A stretch of DNA of 15,347 nt from UBA2798 sp046289975. GTDB lineage: Bacteria; Bacteroidota; Bacteroidia; Flavobacteriales_D; UBA2798. A program made the position numbers and the translations under genes. Each line of letters starts with the position of its first letter. Position 1 is the stretch's first letter. Positions 6,247-13,359 of the stretch are shown here, piece after piece. The notes beneath the pieces are model-generated. The model did no database searches. It saw only the letters and a program-made list of their open reading frames with translations, and had not been told where the DNA came from. The stretch lies in the NCBI GenBank assembly GCA_046289975.1, contig JBKBUQ010000065.1:1-15347 (forward strand), written 5' to 3'.

Positions 6247-8526
6247 ATGCAAACCAATGATCCTGCATCACTTGCAGCCCGCTTTATTCAAAATTCTTCC
6301 CGACATCTTTTTCTCACCGGAAAAGCCGGAACAGGAAAGACTACATTTCTCAAACGAATCATTGAACAAACGCATAAGAAAGCAGTAATTGCTGCACCAA
6401 CAGGAATAGCCGCAATCAATGCCTGCGGTGTAACATTGCATTCCCTCTTTCAATTACCGTTTGGTGCTTTTTCTCCCGAAAAAATCGGATTTGACGCTGC
6501 CGGCGATCGCTTCAGAATCAACACACCGGACACCCTATTGCGAAACATGCGTATGGCAGAGCGCAAACGCAAACTATTACGCGAAATTGAGCTGCTTATC
6601 ATCGATGAAGTGAGTATGCTGAGAGCAGATTTGCTGGACGCTATCGATCTTTTATTGAAAAACATCCGTCGCAACCAACAATCTTTCGGCGGCGTACAGG
6701 TGCTTTTTATAGGAGACCTTCTGCAATTACCTCCCGTAATAAAAAACGAAGAATGGACTATTTTAAGACAATTCTATACAAGCATGTTCTTCTTCGATGC
6801 ACACGTACTCCGGAATGATCCTCCGGTTTACATTGAACTCGAAAAAATATACCGGCAGGATGATGAAGTATTCATCAACTTATTGAATCACCTCAGAAAC
6901 GATCAACTTACAGACGCAGACATTGAATTACTGAATTCGTATTACAAACCGGAATTTCGTCCGCACCCCAGCGAACTTTTTATCACACTCACCACACATA
7001 ATCAGAAAGCCGATAATCTGAACAAAAGCTATCTGGAATCCCTGGAAGGAGAATCATTTTTTTACTCGGCGGTAGTGAAAGAAGAATTTCCCGAAAATTC
7101 TTATCCCATCGATTCCAGAATTGAGCTGAAAAAAGGTGCGCAGATTATGTTCCTCAAAAATGATCCAACCGGACAGCAACGTTTCTTCAACGGAATGATT
7201 GCCACCGTTGATCAACTATGCGAAGGACACGTATACGTAAAAACGGATAACGAACGATTAAAAGTTGACCCCTACGAATGGGAAAACGTTAAGTTCGAAG
7301 TGAATGATGGAACCGGAGAAGTTACAGAAATAGTAATTGGAACGTTTACCCAATTACCCATCCGACTTGCATGGGCAATTACGGTTCATAAAAGTCAGGG
7401 ACTCACCTTTACAAAAGCGATAATAGATCCTCAGGACGCATTTGCACCAGGTCAGGTTTATGTTGCCATGTCGAGATTACGCTCACTCGATGGATTGGTT
7501 TTAACCTCGCCTATTCGGCAAAACGGTATCCGCCAGGATCATAACGTAAAACAGTTTGCAGAAAAGAAAATAGCACATAATGAATTGAATCAACTTATTT
7601 CATCAGAAACAACTAATTATCTGCGCCACTATCTGCATCAGTCCTTCGAATTAAAACCACTGTTAAAATCAATCGAAAAACTTCCTGTCACAGAAGCAGA
7701 AGAAGAATCCCGCTCAATTCGGTTAAGAGATAAAGACTGGTTGAAGGAATTATTCTCAAGATTTCAACCATTGGCTGAATCAGGAGAAAAATTTCAAAGG
7801 CAGATTGGACATGTACTCCACGAAAAAAAAGAAGATTACCTGACTTTTCTTTTTGAAAGATTATCGGCTGCCGGCAATTACTTTTTACCTCGACTCAGAG
7901 AAATTTCAACTGACATCATTATTCATCTTGCCATTGTAAAACAAGCTAAGCGATCAAAAACTTATTTCCTTGACCTCTTTGAGATCGAGTCAGAAATCTT
8001 TCGTTCGCTCAAACACATTGAAAAATCTATTGCACTTGTAAACGCGATAAATAACAATCGAGAATTAACGAAAGAAGAAATCGTGCCCGGCGATGAAGAT
8101 AAAAAGCGGGAACGCATGATCCGGGAACTTCAATCGAACACTTCAGACTTTGATGAGGACGATGTGTATGTTCCCGTCAGAAAAAAGAAAGCCAAAAAAT
8201 CTACAGCACCGAAAGAAGCCAAACCACTCACCAGAGAAACAAGTTTTGAACTCTTTAAATCCGGAAAAACGATTTCGGAAATTGCTTCGATCAGAAATCT
8301 TGCAGAAACAACAATTGCAAGTCACCTTGCCACCTACATCAAAACCGGAGAGATAAAAATCAAATCACTGATGGATCCCGAGAAAATTGAGGCTATTTCA
8401 AATTGCATTACAGAACTTGAAACCACATCGCTCACTCCTGTTCGGGAAAAACTCGGCGAAACATTTTCATATCAGGAAATACGTTTTGTAATGAATTGGA
8501 TGGAACGAAATGAAGGAGTGGAATAA
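6247..8526 (+). CDS. Pif1/RecD-type superfamily 1B DNA helicase with C-terminal helix-turn-helix
   Basis: This is a 759-residue ATP-dependent helicase with all core motifs: Walker A GKAGTGKT (25-32), the Ia region APTGIAAINACGVTLHSLF (50-68), Walker B LLIIDEVSML (116-125), motif III LFIGDLLQLPPV (143-154), the late nucleotide/DNA-binding motif AWAITVHKSQGLTF (385-398) and motif VI VYVAMSRLRS (414-423). Residues 430-650 are a charged, mostly helical region with a KKKAKK linker. Residues about 664-745 (ELFKSGKTISEIAS, TIASHLATYIKTGEI) resemble the HTH_40 domain also found at the end of some RecQ proteins and are probably a DNA-binding or regulatory tail. The family unwinds DNA with 5'-3' polarity and acts in replication and repair; the exact role in Bacteroidota is not known to me. 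The gene is single, read away from the surface-protein block and convergent with the DEAD-box gene 26 bases on. The ATG at 6247 is the only start that keeps Walker A near the N-terminus as usual. Confidence 0.9.
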   Translation: MQTNDPASLAARFIQNSSRHLFLTGKAGTGKTTFLKRIIEQTHKKAVIAAPTGIAAINACGVTLHSLFQLPFGAFSPEKIGFDAAGDRFRINTPDTLLRNMRMAERKRKLLREIELLIIDEVSMLRADLLDAIDLLLKNIRRNQQSFGGVQVLFIGDLLQLPPVIKNEEWTILRQFYTSMFFFDAHVLRNDPPVYIELEKIYRQDDEVFINLLNHLRNDQLTDADIELLNSYYKPEFRPHPSELFITLTTHNQKADNLNKSYLESLEGESFFYSAVVKEEFPENSYPIDSRIELKKGAQIMFLKNDPTGQQRFFNGMIATVDQLCEGHVYVKTDNERLKVDPYEWENVKFEVNDGTGEVTEIVIGTFTQLPIRLAWAITVHKSQGLTFTKAIIDPQDAFAPGQVYVAMSRLRSLDGLVLTSPIRQNGIRQDHNVKQFAEKKIAHNELNQLISSETTNYLRHYLHQSFELKPLLKSIEKLPVTEAEEESRSIRLRDKDWLKELFSRFQPLAESGEKFQRQIGHVLHEKKEDYLTFLFERLSAAGNYFLPRLREISTDIIIHLAIVKQAKRSKTYFLDLFEIESEIFRSLKHIEKSIALVNAINNNRELTKEEIVPGDEDKKRERMIRELQSNTSDFDEDDVYVPVRKKKAKKSTAPKEAKPLTRETSFELFKSGKTISEIASIRNLAETTIASHLATYIKTGEIKIKSLMDPEKIEAISNCITELETTSLTPVREKLGETFSYQEIRFVMNWMERNEGVE

Positions 8527-8552
8527 TTCAAAAAAACAACTTTTGGAGAAAT

Positions 8553-9884
8553 CTATTTCTTCTTGAAATTCCCACCTTTTGATTTTGGTTTTCCATATTT
8601 GAGTTTGTGCTTCTGCTCACGTGTCATGTGCATATTCACTTTCATATTCTTCGCTTTTTTCTCATGAAAAGCTGCTCCGCTAACAGTATCTTCAACCAAG
8701 GGGTTCTTCATTCGAATTACCGGCTTATCAAACTCGGTTACTACTGGCGAAAATTCAATTTCATCCGGCAAGGGTACAAACTGAAATGAAATCCCGGTAA
8801 AATCTTCAATGTCCTGCATTCGATCGTGCTGACTGATCAATGAAATGGCAACACCACTTTTTCCGGCGCGACCGGTCCGTCCTATACGGTGAACATAATC
8901 TTCGGCTTGTTCAGAGAGATCAAAATTCACTACATGGGTTACATCTTCAATATCCACTCCGCGACCTGCCAAATCAGTTGCAATCAGCACCTTGAATTTT
9001 CCATCTGCAAACTCTTCCAATAAACGAAAACGGGTATTCTGAGCTCGATTAGAGTGAAGCATTCCAATCATCTCTTCTATTCGTGCGCTCAAACGTTCAT
9101 GCAGGTATTCTGCCATGCGAATGGTTGATACAAAAACCAGTACCTTGCGCATACTGCCGTCTGTACGCAACAAGTGTTCAAGTAAGTCTATTTTCGTGGT
9201 GAAATTCGGGACTTTAAACGCAATTGCCTCAACTGTTCCCGCAGGAGCTGATGCAGGTCCTGCCTCTACCCTGTCCAACCCAAAATAATGTTCATCCAGA
9301 AATTCTGAAATATCATCCGTAATGGTTGCAGAGAAAAGCAAATTCTGTCTGCGCTTTGGTAATGAATCAAAAATCCGAAGAAGTTGCGGACGAAATCCTT
9401 GCCCGAACATTTCATCCATCTCGTCAATTACAAGATGTTTTACATTCTTCAATTTCAGATTCCCTGTCGTTACCAGATCGATCAATCTGCCGGGTGTGGC
9501 AACCAAAAGATCAACTCCAACAGCCAGCATTTCTTTCTGAGTATTGATACTTGCTCCACCGTAAATACCAACTATCCGAATTGCATTGTGGGCAGCAAGC
9601 TTGCGTGCCTGCTCTTCCACCTGAATAACCAGCTCACGGGTTGGAACCAAAACGACCATTGTCGGATGTGGTTCCTTGGTGAACTTCCAGAGATTGAAAA
9701 GGGGTAACAAATATGCCAATGTTTTGCCTGTACCGGTCTGGGCAATTCCAACCATGCTTCTCCCTGCCATAATAGGTGAAAAACATTTTTCCTGGATTGG
9801 GGTTGGTAAAGAAAAACCCATATCATCCAATGAACGGTGCAGCTGACGGCTGATATTGTAGTCGGAAAACAAAGCTGAAGACAT
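8553..9884 (-). CDS. DEAD-box ATP-dependent RNA helicase with variant DEMD motif II
   Basis: From the ATG at 9884 this is 443 residues; an ATG at 9932 would add 16 poorly conserved residues. Numbering here is from 9932. The RecA-like core is complete: Q motif PTPIQ (Q47), motif I AQTGTGKT (64-71), Ia PTREL (97-101), GG (125-126), Ib TPGR (146-149), motif II DEMD (170-173), III SAT (201-203), IV VLVFVST (254-260), V LIATDLAGRGVDI (306-318) and VI HRIGRTGRAG (338-347). The C-terminus is a lysine-rich tail (430-459) like those that help such enzymes bind RNA. The likely role is RNA remodelling in ribosome assembly or mRNA decay in the cytoplasm, by analogy with RhlE/SrmB-like enzymes. The alanine of DEAD is methionine (GAC GAG ATG GAT, 9425-9414). 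I favour the shorter start because a TACTTTTG box lies inside the longer N-terminus, 7 bases before 9884. Confidence 0.9.
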   Translation of the reverse strand: MSSALFSDYNISRQLHRSLDDMGFSLPTPIQEKCFSPIMAGRSMVGIAQTGTGKTLAYLLPLFNLWKFTKEPHPTMVVLVPTRELVIQVEEQARKLAAHNAIRIVGIYGGASINTQKEMLAVGVDLLVATPGRLIDLVTTGNLKLKNVKHLVIDEMDEMFGQGFRPQLLRIFDSLPKRRQNLLFSATITDDISEFLDEHYFGLDRVEAGPASAPAGTVEAIAFKVPNFTTKIDLLEHLLRTDGSMRKVLVFVSTIRMAEYLHERLSARIEEMIGMLHSNRAQNTRFRLLEEFADGKFKVLIATDLAGRGVDIEDVTHVVNFDLSEQAEDYVHRIGRTGRAGKSGVAISLISQHDRMQDIEDFTGISFQFVPLPDEIEFSPVVTEFDKPVIRMKNPLVEDTVSGAAFHEKKAKNMKVNMHMTREQKHKLKYGKPKSKGGNFKKK

Positions 9885-9891
9885 AATACTA

Positions 9892-9899
9892 CAAAAGTA
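9892..9899 (-). promoter_or_regulatory. Candidate -7 box (TACTTTTG) for the DEAD-box gene
   Basis: It matches TAnnTTTG and lies 7 bases before the ATG at 9884. It falls within the codons that the ATG at 9932 would use, so if active it decides for the shorter protein. No TTG element sits at the expected distance upstream. Confidence 0.35.
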
Positions 9900-10001
9900 G
9901 TCAATTCCAACCACAGAACGGTAATTCCTCATTAAGGCAGCTTCAGATGCTGACTTTCATCACTAAACAAAAAAAAACACAAACACAGATACCTCAAATT
10001 G

Positions 10002-10009
10002 TATATTTG
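10002..10009 (+). promoter_or_regulatory. Candidate -7 box (TATATTTG) for the ABC exporter operon
   Basis: It matches TAnnTTTG in the roughly 130-base gap between the divergent DEAD-box and ABC genes. It is 5 bases before the first ATG (10015) and 17 bases before the ATG at 10027, so initiation here would favour the latter start, which opens the lipoprotein signal with MKKSL. No clear -33 partner is visible. Confidence 0.35.
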
Positions 10010-10014
10010 ACCTA

Positions 10015-11106
10015 ATGATGTTAACGATGAAAAAAAGTTTGATTGTATTGTGCTGTGTCATTCTAGTGGCATGCTCCAAAAATGAAAAAACAACTACTCC
10101 GGTTGTTGAAGACATTACTGAATCTGTTTATGCATCAGGTTCACTAAAAACAATGAATCAATACTCCGTTTTCCCTGTAGTAAACGGAACAATCAAATCG
10201 ATTCATGTGGAAAGCGGGGATACTATTAGCGAAGGTGACACACTTTTTGTGCTTGCAAATGATGCCTCTCGTCTAAATACAGAAAACGCTCAGTTGGCAG
10301 CTGATTTTTACGATTATTCATCCAACACCTCCAAACTCGATGAACTGAAGTCAGCAATAGATATTGCAAAAGAGCGAATGAACAACGATTCAGTGCAGTA
10401 TGTCCGTCAAAAAAATCTTTGGTCGCAACAAGTTGGTTCCAAATCTGAACTCGAAAACCGGGAACTCGCCTATAAAAATTCAATCAACCAATACCGATCT
10501 GCCATTCTGCGTTATAATGATCTGAAAAAACAAATTCAGTTCAACTCTCTGCAAAGCAAAAAAAACCTTGAGATCAGTAAAAAAGGACAAGGCGATTTTA
10601 TAGTTCGCAGCGAGATCAAGGGGAAAGTTTACAGCATTCAGAAAAACAAAGGAGAAATGGTGGGACCTCAAACTGCCTTAGCTATTGTTGGTGATGCTAA
10701 TGATTTTATAATTGAACTTCAGGTCGATGAATATGACATTGTAAAAATTAAAAAGGGACAAACCGTTAAAATAACTATGGATAGTTACAAGGGAGAGTCG
10801 TTTGAAGCAATAGTTCACCGTATCGATCCAATCATGAATGAACGCACTCGTACATTTTTGATTGAGGCTGTTTTCACAAAGCGACCTTCAACACTTTATC
10901 CGCATCTTTCTCTTGAAGCTAATATTGTAATTAATACCAAACAAGCAATCCTTACCATCCCGCGCGAATGTTTAATAGACAATGAATACGTGATTAAAAA
11001 AGGTGGAGAAAAGGTGAAAGTAGTTACCGGATTAATGGATTACCGGAAAGTGGAAATCCTTAGCGGTATTACAGAGAAAGACGTAATTGTTATCCCTGAG
11101 GAATGA
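10015..11106 (+). CDS. Lipoprotein periplasmic adaptor (membrane fusion protein) of an ABC exporter
   Basis: This 363-residue protein is a MacA/DevB/HlyD-type adaptor. A lipoprotein signal ends in the lipobox LVAC (17-20), so C20 should be lipidated; starts at 10015, 10018 or 10027 are possible and the last gives the most typical signal (MKKSLIVLCC). Residues about 41-82 form the first half of a lipoyl (barrel-sandwich) domain (GTIKSIHVESGDTISEGDTL). Residues 84-182 are a charged helical hairpin, probably a coiled coil. Residues 184-228 are the second lipoyl half (IKGKVYSIQKNKGEMVG), followed by a beta-barrel (230-310) and a membrane-proximal end. In the family the adaptor joins an inner-membrane transporter to an outer-membrane channel. 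It overlaps the permease gene by the four bases ATGA, which points to translational coupling. No TolC-like gene is in the window. Substrate unknown. Confidence 0.88.
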   Translation: MMLTMKKSLIVLCCVILVACSKNEKTTTPVVEDITESVYASGSLKTMNQYSVFPVVNGTIKSIHVESGDTISEGDTLFVLANDASRLNTENAQLAADFYDYSSNTSKLDELKSAIDIAKERMNNDSVQYVRQKNLWSQQVGSKSELENRELAYKNSINQYRSAILRYNDLKKQIQFNSLQSKKNLEISKKGQGDFIVRSEIKGKVYSIQKNKGEMVGPQTALAIVGDANDFIIELQVDEYDIVKIKKGQTVKITMDSYKGESFEAIVHRIDPIMNERTRTFLIEAVFTKRPSTLYPHLSLEANIVINTKQAILTIPRECLIDNEYVIKKGGEKVKVVTGLMDYRKVEILSGITEKDVIVIPEE

Positions 11107-12362
11107 AATTCGCCTTAATCTTTGATATCGCCCGTTCATTGATGCTTGCACGATTCAGGCAAACGCTTGTTGCTGCAATTGGTGTTACTTTTTCCATCAC
11201 CATGTTCATTGCGCTTTTAGGTTTCATGAATGGCTTAAACTCCCTGCTCGACGGATTAATTCTGAACAGAACGCCACACATCCGACTTTACAATGAAATC
11301 AAACCCAATGAAAAACAACCATTGGTGTTATCCGAAGAATTCAGGAATTCATACCCGTTTATCCATTCCATAAAACCCAGCGGCGGAAGGATCGAAATTC
11401 ACAACGCATTGGCCATAATGGCTGAATTAAAAAAAGACAATCGCATTTTAGGTGTAAGTCCAAAAATAGTTTCACAGGTCTTTTTCAATTCCGGATCGGT
11501 TGATATTACCGGCGTCATCAACGGAATCGACATTGATCAGGAGACCCGACTATATGCGTTTAACGATTATGTTATCGATGGTAAATCATCCGATTTAAAA
11601 CTTGTACCCAACAGCATCATTCTTGGCAAAGCAGCCGCGCAAACTATGATGCTGAATATTGGCGACCTGGTACAGGTTACCACACCCACAGGCGATCGGA
11701 TGCAATTAAAAATTATTGCTTTTTTTCAGTCCGGATTACAGGAATTGGATAAAACCCAGAGTTATGCTTCCATTTCAACCACACAAAAATTAATGGGGAA
11801 ATCGAACAATTACATTTCTGAAATTCAGATCAAACTCCACGACATGAACAAAGCGCCTGCATTGGCGAAACAATTCGCAGAGATTTTCAATGTACAGGCA
11901 GCAGACATCCAAACGGCGAATGCACAATTTGAAACAGGTTCTTCGGTTCGTTCCATTATAAGTTATGCAGTGGGAATAACCTTACTTATTGTAGCAGGTT
12001 TCGGAATTTATAATATCCTGAACATGATGATCTACGAAAAACTCGACACTATTGCTATTCTTAAAGCAACCGGATTCTCCGGAAAAGATGTCAACCGCAT
12101 TTTTATCACCATCGCTCTAACCATCGGAATTTTTGGCGCTGTTTTCGGATTATTACTGGGTTATTTATCGTCCTACGGAATTGATCAGATCCCCTTCGAA
12201 ACAGAAGCACTACCTACTATTAAAACGTATCCCGTTGCCTACAATATCAGTTTTTATGTGATTGGCGGAGTATTTGCGATGGTCACCACCTATCTCGCAG
12301 GATTTTTCCCGGCACGAAAAGCAGGCAGAGTCGATCCTGTTGTAATTATCAGAGGAAAATAA
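11103..12362 (+). CDS. ABC exporter permease, LolC/E-FtsX-MacB family
   Basis: This 419-residue inner-membrane protein has the four-helix build of the family. TM1 lies near residues 20-42 (TLVAAIGVTFSITMFIALLG). A large periplasmic domain follows (about 50-275), then three C-terminal helices: near 280-306 (IISYAVGITLLIVAGFGIYN), 326-350 (ITIALTIGIFGAVFGLLLGY) and 380-402, ending in the conserved FFPARKAGRVDPVVIIRGK. The segment after TM1 (FMNGLNSLLDGLILNRTPHI) resembles LolC/LolE more than MacB. In this family the periplasmic domain and TM helices pass ATP-driven motion to substrate or adaptor and are not a classic transmembrane channel. It starts inside the stop of the adaptor gene and ends one base before the ATPase ATG. 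It is a single permease, so the complex is probably a homodimer, as in MacB and unlike the LolCE heterodimer. Confidence 0.9.
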   Translation: MKFALIFDIARSLMLARFRQTLVAAIGVTFSITMFIALLGFMNGLNSLLDGLILNRTPHIRLYNEIKPNEKQPLVLSEEFRNSYPFIHSIKPSGGRIEIHNALAIMAELKKDNRILGVSPKIVSQVFFNSGSVDITGVINGIDIDQETRLYAFNDYVIDGKSSDLKLVPNSIILGKAAAQTMMLNIGDLVQVTTPTGDRMQLKIIAFFQSGLQELDKTQSYASISTTQKLMGKSNNYISEIQIKLHDMNKAPALAKQFAEIFNVQAADIQTANAQFETGSSVRSIISYAVGITLLIVAGFGIYNILNMMIYEKLDTIAILKATGFSGKDVNRIFITIALTIGIFGAVFGLLLGYLSSYGIDQIPFETEALPTIKTYPVAYNISFYVIGGVFAMVTTYLAGFFPARKAGRVDPVVIIRGK

Positions 12363-12363
12363 A

Positions 12364-13044
12364 ATGGAAACTCCGGCACTTGCAGCTAAAAATATTGTGA
12401 AATACTTCAGCGATCCTGTTACTGCAAAGGTGCTGAATGATGTTTCAATTTCCGTTAACCGAAGTGAATTCGTTTCCGTAATCGGAAAATCAGGTTGTGG
12501 AAAATCAACCTTGCTCTATATCCTGTCAACAATGGATACCGAATACCAGGGCGAATTATACATTGATGGGGAAAACATGAAACTAAAAGACCATTCCCAA
12601 CTTGCAGATGTACGTAATGAAAAAATTGGCTTTGTCTTTCAGTTTCATTATTTGCTCAATGAATTCAGCGTACTCAAAAATGTAATGCTGCCAGCTTTAA
12701 AACTTGCACGATTAAGCCATGAAGAAATAGAGTTTAAAGCAATGGAAAAACTAAAACTTCTTGGAATAGAAAACGAGGCGCGTAAAAAAGCAAATCAACT
12801 TTCAGGCGGACAAAAACAACGTGTTGCCATTGCGCGTGCGCTCATCAATGATCCTCTGATCATAATGGGCGACGAGCCAACAGGTAATCTCGATAAGAAA
12901 AACAGTGATATCGTTTTCGATATCTTCAAGCAACTGACTTCAGAAATGAAACAAACACTCCTCATCGTAACCCATGATCAGGAATTTGCCCAAAAAACAG
13001 ACCGAATCATCGAAATGGAAGACGGTGCCATCATTCGGCAATAG
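12364..13044 (+). CDS. ABC exporter ATPase subunit, LolD/MacB-type
   Basis: This 226-residue cytoplasmic ATPase is complete: Walker A GKSGCGKST (41-49), Q-loop glutamine Q93, signature LSGGQ (146-150), Walker B ending at D170 with catalytic E171, and H-loop H204 (VTHD). The Q-loop region FQFHYLLNEFSVLKNVMLP is very close to that of LolD (FQFHHLLP...), so among ATPases of this class it looks LolD-like. The gene follows the permease after one base and ends the operon. It would power the adaptor-permease complex. I left the symbol empty because lipoprotein export is not shown: no LolA or LolB gene is near, and the adaptor is not a Lol component. Confidence 0.92.
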   Translation: METPALAAKNIVKYFSDPVTAKVLNDVSISVNRSEFVSVIGKSGCGKSTLLYILSTMDTEYQGELYIDGENMKLKDHSQLADVRNEKIGFVFQFHYLLNEFSVLKNVMLPALKLARLSHEEIEFKAMEKLKLLGIENEARKKANQLSGGQKQRVAIARALINDPLIIMGDEPTGNLDKKNSDIVFDIFKQLTSEMKQTLLIVTHDQEFAQKTDRIIEMEDGAIIRQ

Positions 13045-13306
13045 TTTATTTATTCTTTACCGTTTTCTTCTTCTTGTCAGGAACCTGAGTGAACACAGAA
13101 GCCGCTACACTTTTTACAGCCTTACTAGTTTTCTTGCTTTTAAGCAGCCCCAGCCTTGCTAGCTACTGTTTTGGATATTTTCTCATTGATTGCCCTAATA
13201 ATCGATTTTAGACCCCATTTAAGGCCAAATCCAGGCTTTCCGGCTGATATCCATTTAGACTATCCTCATTAGTATGATTTCAATCTGTATTGCATAATAT
13301 CTGCGC
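13045..13306. other. Gap between the ABC operon and the rpoC terminator, with a gene relic
   Basis: No intact gene is found. The minus strand carries readable but broken coding sequence (listed separately). The plus strand shows no hairpin with T-run that could end the ABC operon; if it stops here, it does so by another mechanism. No tRNA or repeat is visible. Confidence 0.5.
13046..13259 (-). pseudogene. Relic of a lysine-rich protein gene, broken by frame changes
   Basis: Two protein-like stretches lie in adjacent minus-strand frames. The first (13259 to about 13142) has no start codon and reads WISAGKPGFGLKWGLKSIIR, then AINEKISKTVASKAGAA, to a TAA. One base later in phase the second (about 13144 to a TAA at 13046-13048) reads KSKKTSKAVKSVAASVFTQV and ends DKKKKTVKNK. 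Joined across the TAA they make one basic protein end of about 70 residues. Upstream, a third frame gives NEDSLNGYQPESL before a stop. No usable start is present, and the relic begins about 48 bases past the rpoC terminator. I do not recognise the family; the lysine-alanine end resembles histone-H1-like tails, but composition alone does not prove kinship. Confidence 0.45.
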
Positions 13307-13334
13307 AAAAAAAAGGCCCCGGAGTTCCGGGGCC
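13307..13334 (-). terminator. Intrinsic terminator of rpoC
   Basis: On the minus strand a perfect 8-base-pair GC stem (GGCCCCGG / CCGGGGCC, 4-base loop) at 13315-13334 is followed by eight T (13314-13307). It starts 25 bases after the rpoC stop codon (13360-13362). This is a textbook rho-independent terminator; on the plus strand it lacks a following T-run, so it is directional. Confidence 0.92.
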
Positions 13335-13359
13335 ATTAAGATATTCTGAATTTGAATAA

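Noticed and set aside
8527..8552. Possible two-way terminator between the convergent helicase genes
   Set aside because: Only a 5-base AT-only stem (CAAAA/TTTTG) can be drawn; there is no GC-rich stem, so I cannot support it.
6247..9884. A two-helicase defence system
   Set aside because: The genes are convergent rather than an operon, both look like housekeeping families, and there is no nuclease, sensor or other defence partner beside them.
10015..13044. Naming the operon macAB or lolCDE
   Set aside because: The features are mixed: Lol-like ATPase and permease with a MacA/DevB-like adaptor, no TolC, LolA or LolB neighbour, and no substrate evidence.
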